A stretch of 64,000 bases of DNA from contig PQWQ01000017.1 in NCBI GenBank assembly GCA_002943765.1, forward strand, positions 372,001 through 436,000, in the 5' to 3' direction. Source of the stretch: Psoroptes ovis (lineage: Eukaryota > Arthropoda > Arachnida > Sarcoptiformes > Psoroptidae). Positions 36,837-49,744 of this stretch are shown here, piece after piece. The notes beneath the pieces were generated by a model that searched no databases, was not told where the DNA came from, and worked only from the letters and a program-made list of their open reading frames with translations. The position numbers and the translations under genes were made by a program. Position 1 is the first letter of the stretch, and every line of letters starts with the position of its first letter.

Positions 36837-37071
36837 ATAATCGAAATGAAAAATTCATTAAATTTCAAGAAAAAAAACCTCATAATCAAGAAACTTTTCA
36901 ATTTTTTTTAGCTGATTATTGGATTCGATTTCAACGCGGATTTAATCCATTTGATATTTAATTTTTCATTCAATTTTTTTTTCGAATAGTGCGATTGATA
37001 TTTGTATATTTATTACTTACTGATAATATCAACAAGTAATTTTTCTTTGTATTTTTTTTTTTTAAATTCAA

Positions 37072-37077
37072 AATAAA
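37072..37077 (+). terminator. Poly(A) signal of NUP50
   Basis: AATAAA 236 bp after the Nup50 stop, followed by T-rich sequence and lying 27 bp before the facing SDR stop codon. The two 3' UTRs must nearly touch or overlap. Confidence 0.5.
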
Positions 37078-37103
37078 ATTTTTCTTTGTTTTTGAATTTT
37101 GCA

Positions 37104-38215
37104 TCATTTAAATTCTTTGACATTATCAATTCCACACATTTTACAACTAATTTCCCATAATTTTTCTGCATCATTTTCATTCGTAGCATTTGGGACCATG
37201 TTTTTGATACGTTGACAATTTCTGTAATCAGAAAATAAATGGATTAATTGACACATAATCACAACATATTTGGGAATTAGACTTACGCAAAATAACCACC
37301 GGAATCTTCTGGATCATCAGCGTTGAATGCACAATAAAGCGTTGTTTGGGCACCAAATTTCGGTTGAATCAATATCAGTCGATTTAAAATGCGTAGAAAA
37401 AATCTTTGTACCGAATTTAAATGTCGACCAAGTTCTGTATCGACTAAACCAGGATGTACTGCGAATGTTCGTACGTTCGTATGTGGTGATAATCGTTTCG
37501 TTAATTCTCGAGTAAACAAAATGTTTGCCAATTTACTTTGTGCATATGATTTTAATGGTGTATACGACGAGTTATTACCATCAAAATTAATATTTTCAAA
37601 ATGAATTTGTCCTGGTAAGTGGGCGATCGATGACAGATTGATTATTTTTGCACCGGTTTTAGATTTCAACAAATTTTTCATTAATAAATTCGTTAGTAAA
37701 AAGTGACCAAGATGATTAATTTGAAATTGTTGTTCATAATTATCGACGGTCATCATTTTTGGACACATCATAATACCAGCATTATTGATAAGATAATCAA
37801 TATGATCATAATTTTCTTGAATTTCTTTTGCACATTTCCGCACCGAATCTAATGATGATAAATCCAATTCGAATAATCGAATACGTTTATCATAATCAAT
37901 ATAATCATTGTTATTATCATTTTTCTTCAATTCTTCAACAATCGATTTACGTATTGGTTCTGATCTTTTTAAATCACGACAAAGCATCAATACGGTTGCA
38001 CCTAATCGTGCAAATGTTCGTGCCGTGTACAAGCCTATGCCCGAATTTGCACCTGTTATGCAAACAACTTGATTCAGTAAGAATTGACGATCATCAGCCG
38101 GATAGTTAGCCAAACGTCGTCGATACAGGCCAATGTTATGTAGGAAATTCCATCCACTTTCGATTAATGTTTTTAATTGTAACAAAAACATCATATAAAA
38201 TTCGTTGAATGCCAT
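37104..38215 (-). CDS. Retinol dehydrogenase-like SDR (RDH11-14 group)
   Basis: Exons 38215-37287 and 37221-37104 give 348 aa. Classical short-chain dehydrogenase motifs are present in order: cofactor-binding TGANSGIG (residues 54-61), ELDLSSLDSVR, NNAG (144-147), NLSSIAH with the catalytic Ser (195/196), and the YAQSK catalytic pair (Tyr224, Lys228). Then comes the VHPGLVDTELGRH lid of the RDH11/12/13/14 and WWOX group. The arginine in LCRDLKR after the second strand favours NADP(H). The N-terminus has a hydrophobic stretch (FYMMFLLQLKTLI) that could anchor it to a membrane, as in RDH11. The last exon supplies a family-like tail (NDAEKLWEISCKMCGI). The substrate is not readable from sequence: retinoids are typical of the family, but lipid aldehydes or sterols are possible in an arthropod. 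Confidence 0.92.
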
Positions 38216-39385
38216 TTTTTCAAAATCAATCGCAAATCGTCGGTTTGATCAATGTTTAATCAATGGTTTGAAACAAAAGAAAAATGAAAAATGAATTGGT
38301 GATTCATGAAATGGTCGAAATTTCAAATGAAAGGATCATGTATCGTTATTTACCCAGAAAAAAAAACAAATTGAAATTAATTTCCTCGCTGATTTAATAT
38401 TGTCCATTTCATAACATTGTCAACCAAATACCTGTACTTTTCAACACTGACAAACAATATCAACAGCGACAAACATTGAATAAACATTGATCATTCAATT
38501 TGTTCATTAAGGTGTAAAATTTGTAGAATTGTGAAATTATCATTGACAAATTATTATGGTTATTCTATGATAATTGGTCGCAATTGACTTACCAATGTGA
38601 CAACGATTTTTAGTGAAAATTTTGCTTCATATTTATGAGTTGAAGGTAATATTAATGACGCGTACCTTTTTGTGTTTGAAAGTCGTTTTTGTTGCCATAA
38701 ATTAATTGATGCATGGCAAACTGGTGAAAGTTGTGAAATTTTTGTCAGCCAAAAAATAATTTGTCAAAATCTGGAAAAAAAAATTTAAAAAAATTCGAAA
38801 AATTGCTGCCATCTGCCGGCTCTTTTTAGAACTAAAAATTCAAATTTTTCATTTTTTCGCCAAATTACTCATCATTCATTTTTTGATGATAATAATTTTG
38901 CTGCACATTTTTAATCATTCAAAATTGTAAACGTGACCATGATCATTGATCATATGTACACAAACACACAGTCAGTGATGGAAGAAGAGAGAGAAAGCGT
39001 AAGAAGCAATTTTCAAGTGCAAAACATTTCACCCCAATGATTAATTCGCTTTCAAGGTTATGCTTAAAAGATCAGAGGTTTTTTCTCTGTGGTTTTTTTT
39101 TATTTTGCCTTAAATCTCATGTATAATCCTTTGATTTTGTAGGGTTATGCCCTCGAAGAAAATTATTCGTGACCCCTCTATTGAATCATCTAGAATTTTT
39201 ACAACCTTAGCTTGTTGCTATAGCAATGAATTTATGGAAACTTATGGAAAATTTCTAAATTTAGCTAACGTGACTTGGCCAAAAATTGACCACAAGGTCG
39301 ATAATTTGATTGCTGCGACGTTCATTTTGTACCTAGCGACCTTAATTCGTACCTAGGGTCTCTAAAAACTGATGCAGACAAGGCC

Positions 39386-39405
39386 GGACAACCGAACTGT
39401 TGTCC
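39386..39405. repeat. GGACAAC / GTTGTCC mini-palindrome
   Basis: GGACAAC (39386-39392) and GTTGTCC (39399-39405) face each other across 6 nt. These are the same 7-mers that end the MITEs of the first 12 kb, but inverted (tail to head), with no internal element sequence. Confidence 0.4.
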
Positions 39406-40923
39406 AAAGGTCCGCTTGATCTGAATTCCAACCGTTGAACATCTTTATATTTATGAACATATTCCCACAGGATTATTATTATTATCATCATATTTCCATT
39501 CAAACAACAAACATACAAAGACAAAATACAAATATAAATATCAATAAATAAATTCAGACTAATTAAACATTAGATTACAAGCAAGGAAAATTTTTTGCTT
39601 TATTTAAGATTCGAAATTATCATCATCAAACATATGACTATGAATATGAATTAAAATTCATTTTCTTTAAAAATATTTGTCCTAAATCATTATCAATCCA
39701 ACAACAACAAATACATCATTAAACAAACGATACAAACATCAATAATAATCGATCATTGGCACCATCATCATTCTCATTCATTATTATTATTATTATTATT
39801 ATATCGATGACCATCTTTATATGATGATAATAATAATGAGAATAATAAAGAAATTAACCTTTTTGTTTCTTTGCAAAAAATATGATCTTGAACTTTTTTG
39901 AAATGTAAATTTATTATCGTTAATCGCTCAATTATTATTTGAGAGATTGATTTGTTTAAAGACATGTTTAAATATACTGAATAAATAAAGAATGAGTTCC
40001 ATCATATATAAATTAATCATTGAAAAAAAAAAGAAACAAAAAACGATGTTTTATGATCTCTCCATCGATTTCTTATTGCTTATTGCTTCTTGCTGCAAAC
40101 ATCCAAAGACCTTGATCAATCAATTGTATTTGCTTATGAAAAGAGTGTACCATCTAATGATGATGATGATGATGATTGACTAATTAATACAATTTGTATC
40201 AAATTATTGGTGACCAATGATTCCCATTAAGCAAACCAAATCATCTGAATTTCATGAATTTCCAATTATCCAATCTTTTGATGCAATCATCAATCGATTT
40301 TTCTTCTTGAGAAAAAGATCTTTGATTTGATTCGATTTGAAATCTCACATCGTTGAATCATTCGATCCAATCTCTGTGTTTATATGTTTATTAATAATGA
40401 TTATTACATAATCATCATTCTTATTATGATAATATTAATATTAGATAGAATATTAATATTATGATTATCATAATTATTAGATATTGATAAGAAAACGAAA
40501 ATCAAAAAAAAAACAAGTTTAAAAGTGTTACAAATTATTGTTATTATTATTATTATTATTATTCGTAAATTGATTGCAACAGACTCTATTCGCTATTCGA
40601 TCATTGAATTTAGACACAATTTTTTTTCAAAATTGTACATTTAAGAAAAAATTATGGACAAAAAAGAAATGTTGCATATTTTTTTTTTTTGGCAGATTTG
40701 ATTTGATCTGATCCACGAATTTTTTTTTTTTTTTTGATAATTTCAAGGATAATTTTTAAAATATTTTCTTAAGATATGGCATAAAAAATAGCTAAAAACG
40801 TGAACGTAAACCATGTCACACCATATGCGACCTTGTGGACCCTACAAGGGGAAAAATAATACCACCTTTGACAATTTTATTATCGAACATTAATGTTATT
40901 ATCGAACATTGTTGTTATTATCA

Positions 40924-40965
40924 ATAGGGTTATTATCATTAGAAATCGAATGATAATAACCCTAT
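40924..40965. repeat. Perfect 17-bp inverted repeat
   Basis: ATAGGGTTATTATCATT (40924-40940) and its exact reverse complement (40949-40965) enclose an 8-nt loop AGAAATCG. A related TTATTATCGAACATT repeat lies just upstream (40879-40920). Confidence 0.8.
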
Positions 40966-41390
40966 CATAGCGTGAAACTAATAAAAAACAAAAGGTTTAA
41001 ACCTTAATGTACAATATTTTGTTTCTATTGCTATAGCAAACATTCAGCAACAACAACAACAACAACAATAAACAGCAAATACGTGTCTTCAAATGCGTAT
41101 GTTTAAGATGATGATGATGGTGGCGTGGTCAAATGTATTTTTTGTCATGATAATGAAATAAAATTCATTATCATCAACAATGATCATACACTAATTTGAC
41201 TAATTGGTCAAAGATCAATTGTTTGTTTGATTTGTTTGCTTGTTGTTTATTGCTTATGAACCGAATGATAATTGTTTAACCATGATGATTGGTGTTGATA
41301 GTGTGGTAGTGATAATGACTTTTAGTCGAAGAAAGCTGAGAAAGCTATGACAATGCTTAAGACAAAGAAAGACGAACAACAAGACGAATG

Positions 41391-41400
41391 TATATAAAAA
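41391..41400 (+). promoter_or_regulatory. Candidate TATA box of the distal AGMO promoter
   Basis: TATATAAAAA at 41391-41400, with an initiator-like TTCAGTG at 41429-41435. The spacing is a little longer than usual, so the start point is uncertain. It precedes the proposed non-coding first exon ending at 41589. Confidence 0.4.
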
Positions 41401-41589
41401 TCAATGCATTTCGACCAATTTCTGCATGTTCAGTGTTCATTTTGAAATTTGAAAAATTTGTTTTTACATCGAAATTTTCAATTTGAAATTTTTGTCGAAT
41501 TTCGACGATTTTAAATCAAAGATTTCTCGTCGTATTACTTTGTCATTGATTTATTATTAACATCATCATCGATTGATACACAGTACAAG

Positions 41590-42115
41590 GTATGTGCCTC
41601 TTAGCGTCCATTTCAAGCCTTTTTCATTTCATTTCAAATCATATTAATATCATTTATGATTGAATTTGGAACAAATTCGCTTCGTTATGGTCGTTGTTCC
41701 AATTTCAGCTTCAATATCTGCGATTACATAATTAGAACAGCAGCAATTACGATTATCTTGTCGTTCCCTAAATTCAATTTGAATTGATTCGAATTGAATT
41801 TTCTAATTAATTAGAAAGATCAATGATCACTGCCCATTCAAATGGCTTTGAATTATCATTGATCCTATTTCTTGACTGATGTGTCTGCTGCTGCTGCTTG
41901 TTGCAAGCAGCAGCAGCTCGTATGATGATTATCTTCTGATCATTTCTTTGTCCATCTCTCGAAGATTGATTCAATCAAGATTTTACTAGGTTATATATAA
42001 ACACCTTTGCGATTGAAAATTGATCATTTTTTCAAAATTTTTTTTTCCACTGCTCAAATTTCAAATCATGTTTCAATGATGTAATTTGTTTCGTTTCGAA
42101 TTTCAATTTCTTTAG
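41590..42115 (+). other. Proposed 5' UTR intron of AGMO
   Basis: The donor is CAAG|GTATGTG at 41590 and the acceptor TTTCTTTAG|GTC at 42115, 25 bp before the AGMO ATG. The intron contains a CTG/CAG hairpin (41887-41917) and a second TATA-like box (TTATATATAA at 41991-42000), so a second, internal promoter is possible. Confidence 0.5.
41887..41917. repeat. CTG/CAG hairpin
   Basis: GCTGCTGCTGCTTG and CAAGCAGCAGCAGC are perfect 14-nt arms with a TTG loop. It lies inside the proposed AGMO leader intron, 224 bp before the ATG. Confidence 0.8.
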
Positions 42116-42140
42116 GTCAATTATTTTCTAATTTAAAAGT

Positions 42141-44111
42141 ATGGTTGTTCCACCATTACCACCAGTGGATCATTCTGATTCATTATTAAATTCAACATCA
42201 TCGTTATTATCATCAAATTCTTCATCATTACATCAGCAATCTTCGATATTATCGAATCAACATGAAAATGTTGTCGATACACATGATGCATTTCATCAAT
42301 GTACATCGCTCATGTTACAAGGTCTCATCGAACAGCTTGGTTGGATGTTTTATTATGTAAAACCTAATTCATCAATATTTATGAGCGTTGATGAGGTACC
42401 AAATTATGAGGTTCAGGTATGTGTTGTTGCCGTTAATAGATGATATGAACATTTTAATTGAGTTTATTTCCAATCAAAGATATTTCCAATATTCGGCGTA
42501 TTGGTCGTCATCGAACAAATGATACGCCTAATGCAACGTAAACGTTTTTCACGTTTAAGCGATGTAATTATTAATATTGGAGCTGGTCTCATATTTGTTG
42601 CCGTCCGTGTTGCGTTGCTTGGTGTAGTGATGAAATTATTCTATTATCTTTACGATAATTATCGTATCATTGATTTACCAAAACATTGTATATCAACATG
42701 GTTCATTTCACTGTTGCTGGTTGAATTTTGTTATTATTGGGTACATCGATCATTGCATGAAATCAATATATTTTGGGCTAGCCATCAATTTCATCATAAT
42801 GCGGTTGAAGTTGATATATCGGTTACGTTGCGTGATACTGTTGTCGATTTAGTTATCTATGAGGTAAATATTTGCATATTTCAATGTAAACATCGATAAT
42901 AATTAATCGATTTATGAATTTCTCTCTCCACCACAGTTCTTTCCAACACCATTGGCTTTAATTATCCCACCACCAATCCTGCTGGTTCATATGCAATTTT
43001 CATTAATCTATCAAGTTTGGCTCCACACCGAAGTAGTATCACATCTGGGACCGATTGAATATTTGATCAACACACCGCGTCAACATCGTGTACATCATGG
43101 TAAAAATCCATGGTGTATTGATAAAAATTATGGTGCATTATTGATGGTTTATGATCGTATATTCGGCACTTATCAACCTGAAGAAGAAAAAATCGTTTTC
43201 GGTACCACCGAGAAACCATATGAAACATTCGATACGATCGTATTGCATTTCTATTATTATTATGATTCGGTATGGAAAAAATTCAAATCAATGACTACGT
43301 TTGGTGATAAAATGAAAGCATTGTTTTATGGTCCTGGTTGGGCACCTGGTAAACCACGTACTGGCTTAATATCGGACATTCCACCAGTCGATATTCATGC
43401 ACCAATCGAACGTTACGATTGTGAAATTTCATTTTGGGAATCTTTCTACGTTATGTCGCATAGTTTCCTCATTGCCATGGGTTTCTATGTTGTCACCGAT
43501 CATCCATTGGTACGCAATTCACCATTGAATGCTATGATTATCATGTTTTATGTGCTGTTTGCATTGACATCGTTCGGTACCATTTTCGATCGAAGGTATT
43601 TATGACCTTAATTTTAATTTAGTTCAATTCTAACCATTTTATCGTCCAATCTCACAGATCAATCGGTCCATTGGTCGAAGCAACTCGCTGTTTACTCTAC
43701 TTCCCATTCGATTCATACATCATGCAACCATGGATCGAACAACTATCACCACCATTACATTTGAACAATTTCATTCATTATGTACTCGGTTTCGTACGAT
43801 TATTTCATATGTTTTCGATAGCAGCATGGTTATTGCTTTGGTTCCGTAATGCAAGAAGAAATCCAAAAGCATTCAAAGCTGAATTGCTGTTGGCAAGCGA
43901 AAATAAATCCACATTACTTAAAGAAGATAAATGTATCAGTGCATTCGCCTACAGTAACAATATCAATGTCATAAATCAACGAAAACCATGGTCAATTGCA
44001 TTGTATGCCATCACAATGGTCATATCATTGACATTCTTTTTCTTCATTTTTGCATTACGTTTTGATGAATGTAACAAAATATTTAAAACATCGAACAATA
44101 TTGAACTTTGA
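42141..44111 (+). CDS. AGMO: Alkylglycerol monooxygenase (AGMO/TMEM195)
   Basis: Exons 42141-42416, 42480-42863, 42937-43595 and 43658-44111 give 590 aa. The fatty-acid-hydroxylase histidine boxes are complete: HRSLH (181-185), HQFHH (194-198) and HRVHH (270-274), with the accompanying WLHTEVVSHLGPIEY block. These ligate the di-iron centre. Several hydrophobic segments flank them (VIINIGAGLIFVAVRVALLG, ISTWFISLLLVEFCYYW, ALIIPPPILLVHMQF, and others in exon 4), consistent with an ER multi-pass enzyme. AGMO cleaves the ether bond of alkylglycerols using tetrahydrobiopterin and O2. At 590 aa it exceeds the usual length of about 445; the surplus is a Ser-rich N-terminus of roughly 60 residues and a C-terminal part with a final membrane segment. 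A leader intron is proposed upstream. AATAAA follows at 44388. Confidence 0.95.
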
Positions 44112-44525
44112 ACGATTGATAATTATGAGCAAGCTAATACCATGGATGATCAACAACAACAACCGAATCAAAACATCGATTAATCAGATTTTACAAGATA
44201 ATATCGAATGATCAATCTACCAACATTGATATGATTTATTTTAAATTATATAAACTCATAACATCTTCATTTAAATATAATCACTTTACTAATTATAACT
44301 TTTAATATTTTCTTATTTCTTCCATCAAAAACATTTGATTTGAAACCAACCAAGATTTAACCATTTATAAGAACTATTTTGAACATAAATAAATTATTTC
44401 AAATTAAAAAAAAATTGAAAATTATTTTAATCAATTGATTGTAATCATCACATATTATTTCAGAATGAATTAATTTATCACAAAATATAATTTACATTTA
44501 CAATTAAATCATATCTAAATTAAAA
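44112..44525. other. Convergent spacer, AGMO / F-box-LRR gene
   Basis: 3' UTR sequence of both genes. AATAAA for AGMO is at 44388-44393. Nothing else seen. Confidence 0.5.
44388..44393 (+). terminator. Poly(A) signal of AGMO
   Basis: AATAAA, 277 bp after the AGMO stop, in an A/T-rich 3' UTR. Confidence 0.45.
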
Positions 44526-47500
44526 TTAAATAGTTTTAGTTCGATAATAATCATATATCACTGATAATTTATCCATTATCATATCATAATTGATTAGTTT
44601 GAAAATATATAAATTATCATTGAGATAATCATTAAACATTAATAATAACATTGATAATGGAACGAATATGACGACAATCGTTGTCAACAGGGTCATTGTT
44701 AATATTAATGTTGATATTACGATTAATAATATCATTTGTAAATCATTCGGTTCAGAATCGATTACATGTTTACCACAAATATGCTTGTTGAAATTTATTC
44801 GTAAATTTTTTGGACATTTTCTTGAATTATCTTTATTTTTATGATTTTTACAATTTTTTCGAACAATTCTTTGATGTATTTTTTCATCACTAAATGTAAG
44901 GTCAATGGTACGATCCACGTGTTTCGAACAATAATCAATTGTTTTATCAATAATACAATCAGTCAAATGTGGCATATCGACCAATATTATTGTCGATAAT
45001 GTCGGTATTTGTTGTATTAATGTTATCAATGAATAACTGGTTATCGATGTAAATGATGCAAGAGATAATTGACTTAGTGGTAATTTTCTTAGATGTAATA
45101 GGCCATAATCAGTGATCGATGATGTTCCTGAGAAATGGAAATCAGATAAATCAAATGAACTTTTAATAAGATCAATAAATGCATACCCATCAATGTAAGC
45201 TCTTTTAATTGTTGACATTCTTCACTGAGTAATTGCAGCGATGAATCATTTAATCGAAGATTCCAATCAAAATCACCCAATATTTGTAAACGTTGTAAAT
45301 TTTTCGATTTTTTCAACATTTGTTCAAATTGTTCATGATTGAGCAATGATGGACATTCATATGTACGTATTTGTTCCAATATCAGACTATTCAATGACAG
45401 TAAACCAATATCACTAAGCCATGTGGATGATTGTACATGATCATCATCTGATTGAAAATGCAGTTCTAATTCGGAGAGTTGGGAAAATTCTTCGAAAACT
45501 CTAAGTGATCCTTGTAATTGACCGAAAATTGATAAATATCGTAACATTCGTCCATTACCGAATGCAATATTTGATAATATTTGATCAATTGATTCGGCGT
45601 CGATTGATAAATTACCACAAATCAAACATTCAATGCTATCGCCTAAATATCGAACCGATTTTCCAATAGCTTGATTGTCTAATATGTCTAGATATTTTAA
45701 TGTTTGACAATAACGAATTATTATCGTCAACTGTTGCTCATTTAAATTACATTGCCGCAGGGTTAATGATTGTAACGACGGATAAAGGTGGCTTAACAAT
45801 TTCCAGCTATAATCTATGAAATTATCAACAAAAAATTAAAATTAAATCAAATTAAACTCGCGGGTTTTATTTATCATTATTCAAATTAATTGATTTCACA
45901 TCAATCACTCAACCAATCAATCAGTTGATTGATTAGGGGAATATTTTGCGCAAAATTAATGGAAAAATCCATGTCGGATCACGGAAACACTGTCATTAAC
46001 ACTGAACATGTCACCATTTTTTTAAAAAATAATTATTTAGGTGAACACAAAGTAAAAAAATGTAAATCAGGGCCAGATACACAAACATACGAAACAAGAA
46101 CACTTGCACTCGTGTAAAGAGACATACATTACAAACACACATATCCATTATCTACTTACGCCCTACATCATAATCGATCGGCTGTCATTTGGAACAATGA
46201 ATATGGATCAATTATGGCCAAAAATCTGAAATCTTAACTCATTAACTCCAAATGAAAATTTTGTAATTATTTCAATTGTAATTTATCTTTGGCCGCTACT
46301 ATTCACAGTGATTCTCAAATTTTTTAGAAAAACTATAAACTTGATCTACTTGATCTAAATTTTGTTCTAAAATTTGATCTAAATTTCGATATTTATGGAT
46401 ATATGGGTCAGTAGAAACTAGTGTGACCATTTCATGGCTAATTTTGGGGCTTTCTCAGTAAATGACAATCACTGACTATTTCGAATCAATGATCTAAATT
46501 AATTTTGCGCAATTTTTAAATGGTTTCAATGTTAATATACGATTAGTTGTATTAATGGTACATACCGATAAAGAAATTATCAGGATTTATCGAATATTTT
46601 TGACAATTTACTTCGCAATTATCATTAATATTATTATTATTTGAATCTTTTGGATTATTGTAATCATTAAGATCATCAATATCATCAATATCATCACAAT
46701 CATTGGTCGAAAATCGATTCGATCGATGCAAATGGACAAGATAATCGAAATCGGCCATACTTTCGGGCGACATTTGTTCGGTTTGGTGTTGTTTTTGCGG
46801 TTGCTGTTGCTGATGTTGTTGATGACAATTGATGAAACTTAGATGTTTTAAACGATGATTTCGATTGAAAATCTTCGACGTTTTATCATAGTTTTGAGTA
46901 TGATCAATTGATTTCTGATCATTACAATTAATCATTATTAACAGGAGAATTATTTCATTCAGTTGATTGAGATTGTTTAGCTGTAAATGATCGATATTTG
47001 ATAATTTTCTCAAAAATAGTTTCATACAATTTGTAGAGAAATCATTCGGTTCAATCAATATTGTATATTTATAACGTTGTCGACAACGACAATAACAAAA
47101 TAAATGTGAATATGAATGATTTGATTGCGATAATTTTGATTTAAACATAATAAATGATGAAAATAATGATGATGTTGAATAATAAATATAATTCCAATAA
47201 TAATGTATTGATATTAATTCAGTTATATTGTTTAACATTGATGATGATGATGATGATTTTGATTCATCATAATCATAATTATAATTACTATTATTGTATT
47301 GATTCATATCATAATTATTATTATAATCAAATGAATTTGACCAAAGATAAAATTTCGAATCAATATTATGTACAATTTGATCATTATTATTATTTTCATT
47401 ATTCAAATCATTATCGTTGTTATTATCATTACCAATAAATTCATTTTCAATCGGTTCAACTGTGATGAGGTTATCATTCAATTTATTCCATTTTTCTAGA

Positions 47501-47949
47501 AGATAATCGAAAAATCTTGGCAATTTTAGCCGTTTGATACTGGTTGATAGCTTAGGTGATTCATATTCTTGTTGATTATAATAAATTTTGTCATTATTAT
47601 CATCGTTGTAATCGATTTGACAATGATCAATAACATGATCTCTAGAATTATTCTTAAACCAACCAGATTTTCTTCTTACATCAGCGATTAATGATGAATT
47701 CAGTGATAAAATTTCCAACGAATTTTGTCCACTTAATATTTGATCAATCAACGATTGCCATTGTTTACAAACCAGACGACATTTAAGCTTTTCCATCATT
47801 GATAATTGTTTCATAATCAACAGTAAACAATCATCATTGATCGTGGATGATTGTTTCATTGTATTGTTAACATGTGATGATGAACAATAATGGCTACAAT
47901 TATCATCAATTGACAATGATCGTCGATAATTTTGATGTTTTCGTAACAT
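44526..47949 (-). CDS. F-box / leucine-rich-repeat protein with C-terminal membrane segment (A)
   Basis: Exons 47949-46566, 45813-45187 and 45127-44526 give 870 aa. The first in-frame ATG is used; the frame continues 24 codons upstream without another ATG. An F-box lies at residues 40-75 (INDDCLLLIMKQLSMMEKLK, CRLVCKQWQSLIDQ). After a long Asn/Asp/Tyr-rich linker, leucine-rich repeats fill exon 2 and part of exon 3 (LQSLTLRQCNLNEQQLTIII, LKYLDILDNQAI, LKELTLMG). A Cys/Lys-rich stretch (KNCKNHKNKDNSRKCPKN) leads to a strongly hydrophobic segment (ILLIVISTLILTMTLLTTIV), then a further 50 residues. F-box/LRR proteins are substrate receptors of SCF ubiquitin ligases; a transmembrane anchor is unusual. 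The first intron is 752 bp, long for this window. No orthologue recognised. Confidence 0.8.
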
Positions 47950-49744
47950 ATTGTCGTGTATTGGACTTCGTATGGTTTCACCAATGGTATTTTGAAGATA
48001 ACAAAGCAACAACAGCAACAAATCGTTTGTTTGTTCGAATCTAAAATTGATCTAAGCAAAACAAACACACACTTTGTGGTATTTGTAATCGGTGATTTGT
48101 TGTAATTTGTGGTATTTTTGTGTATGCTTGTTCACAATTGAAATACGAAATGAATGAATGAATGGAATGGAATGAATTGAAATGAAATTATTGAAGCATT
48201 CAATTGATATTGTCTTTGTTTGATTTCTTTTGATTGAATGATTGAATGGATGAAACAACATACAAACACACATGTAAAAACACGCACAAATACACAATTA
48301 ATGGTTGATAAGAAACCTTGAAACTTGTACGAAACGATTTCAAATGAATGAACGTAAATTCAAAGATTTTTTGTATACACACAAATATGCTTGATTATCT
48401 TCTATTTGTGGAAAATCTAATGAGAAATAAATGATGAAATTAATAAATGAATGAATGGAAAACATTAATTCATTTAATTGATTTTTAAAAAAATTTCAAT
48501 GACAACAAACCATTGCATGATGATAAATGATGGTGATGCTACCATACCAAGGGTGTTGAGCTGCTAATCGCAGTGTGAATCTGTCAATCAAGTTTAAACA
48601 AGTTAAATGAATTTCTAATTAATTAATTCAAATCAAATCATTCAAATCGATTTGAAATCGATCAAAAAATGCAATGTACTTACCCTTATCATAAGCTGCT
48701 CAGCGTAGCAGCTGAGCAATGGCAAAATAAACGCAGCAAACCTCAATGGCAAAGTTTTTTTCAGATTTTTTCAATTATTTAAAACAGGAAAATCAAATCA
48801 GTTATTTTTCAAATGAAATCTATTGATTTTTTTTTCAATATTTGTACATTGTTATAATGTGCGCAACGTGCACATTGAACTGTTAAATTATCGTCACTCA
48901 GCATCAAATCAAATCAAAGCATTAATGATGATGATGATGATACCCTCAATCGATTTGCTGCAAGCCAATCAAAGGCGATCAATCTGTTATATATGTTCGA
49001 GGATGTTGGAACAATTTTTGATCGATATTTGGTGCTATTTTCGATGTTGTTTGATCATTGATTGCTGCAATTGTTTAATTTTAATCAATGCAATTTGTGT
49101 GTCAGTTGTCCACTGGTCGTTTTCGGCTGGTTTTAAATGCTTTTTTTAAAATTTGATAAAAATAGATGATAAAAAACCAGTTTAATCCAAATCATTCGAT
49201 ATTCAAATTCGGATGAATTCTAATTCAAGAATTCGTGCAGAAACATCATTGATATTCAATCATTGGCCAATCTAATCACTTGGAATTTGGCGAAATTATT
49301 TGAAACTAAAATCAAAACAAACAGATACAAGTACAAAAGTTAATATTTTTTAATAATTCAGGAGTAATATGATATTAAGTGCATACCATTTCTGTTTTTC
49401 TGTTTATTTGCCATTAATATTTACTCTTTCTTTCAATATCTCTCATTTCATATCCATTTATTCATTCTCTTATAGTTCATAATTAACTTCATCAACTTTG
49501 ATTATTATAATCATAATAAACAGAGAGAAATCATGGCCAATTTGAAGCAAATCTAGTTTAATATCGTTTATACTCAGTAATCGTTGATATTCATTAATTC
49601 AAGTCTTTGATCAAGATTTAGTGGTCTGCATTTGATTTAATGCTTTCCAAAAGGTGTTCACATCAAAGGCGATTCTTCGACAGAATCAAATTCAAAATTA
49701 TTCTTGTGCAGCTCGGTGTATTTGTTTCTTATTTCTTGAATCAA
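47950..49744. other. 1.8 kb spacer between the two F-box/LRR genes
   Basis: It contains the promoter of gene A and the 3' UTR of gene B. GCTCAGCGTAGCAGCTGAGC near 48700 is a short inverted repeat. A 108-codon frame at 48823-49149 has no recognisable features and is not called. Confidence 0.45.

Larger units (their letters stand above)
38216..41390. other. 3.2 kb gene-free region upstream of AGMO
   Basis: No supportable gene. The first several hundred bases presumably hold the SDR promoter, including GCTGCCATCTGCCGG at 38805-38819. A 69-codon ATG frame at 39147-39356 has ordinary composition but no recognisable motif or splice context. Other structures are a mini-palindrome at 39386-39405, (TTA)n near 39780, and the inverted repeat at 40924-40965. 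Confidence 0.5.

Noticed and set aside
39147..39356. 69-codon ATG frame upstream of AGMO
   Set aside because: No recognisable motif, no splice context, and it ends abruptly in non-coding sequence.
44526..48021. Translating the F-box gene A from 48021 with an apparent MLLLLLCYL signal peptide
   Set aside because: The codon at 48021 is TTG, not ATG; the first in-frame ATG is at 47949, after the hydrophobic run.
48823..49149. 108-codon Cys/Ile-rich frame between the F-box genes
   Set aside because: It contains an ATG-repeat (MMMMM) and no motif; no splice partner or conservation signal seen.
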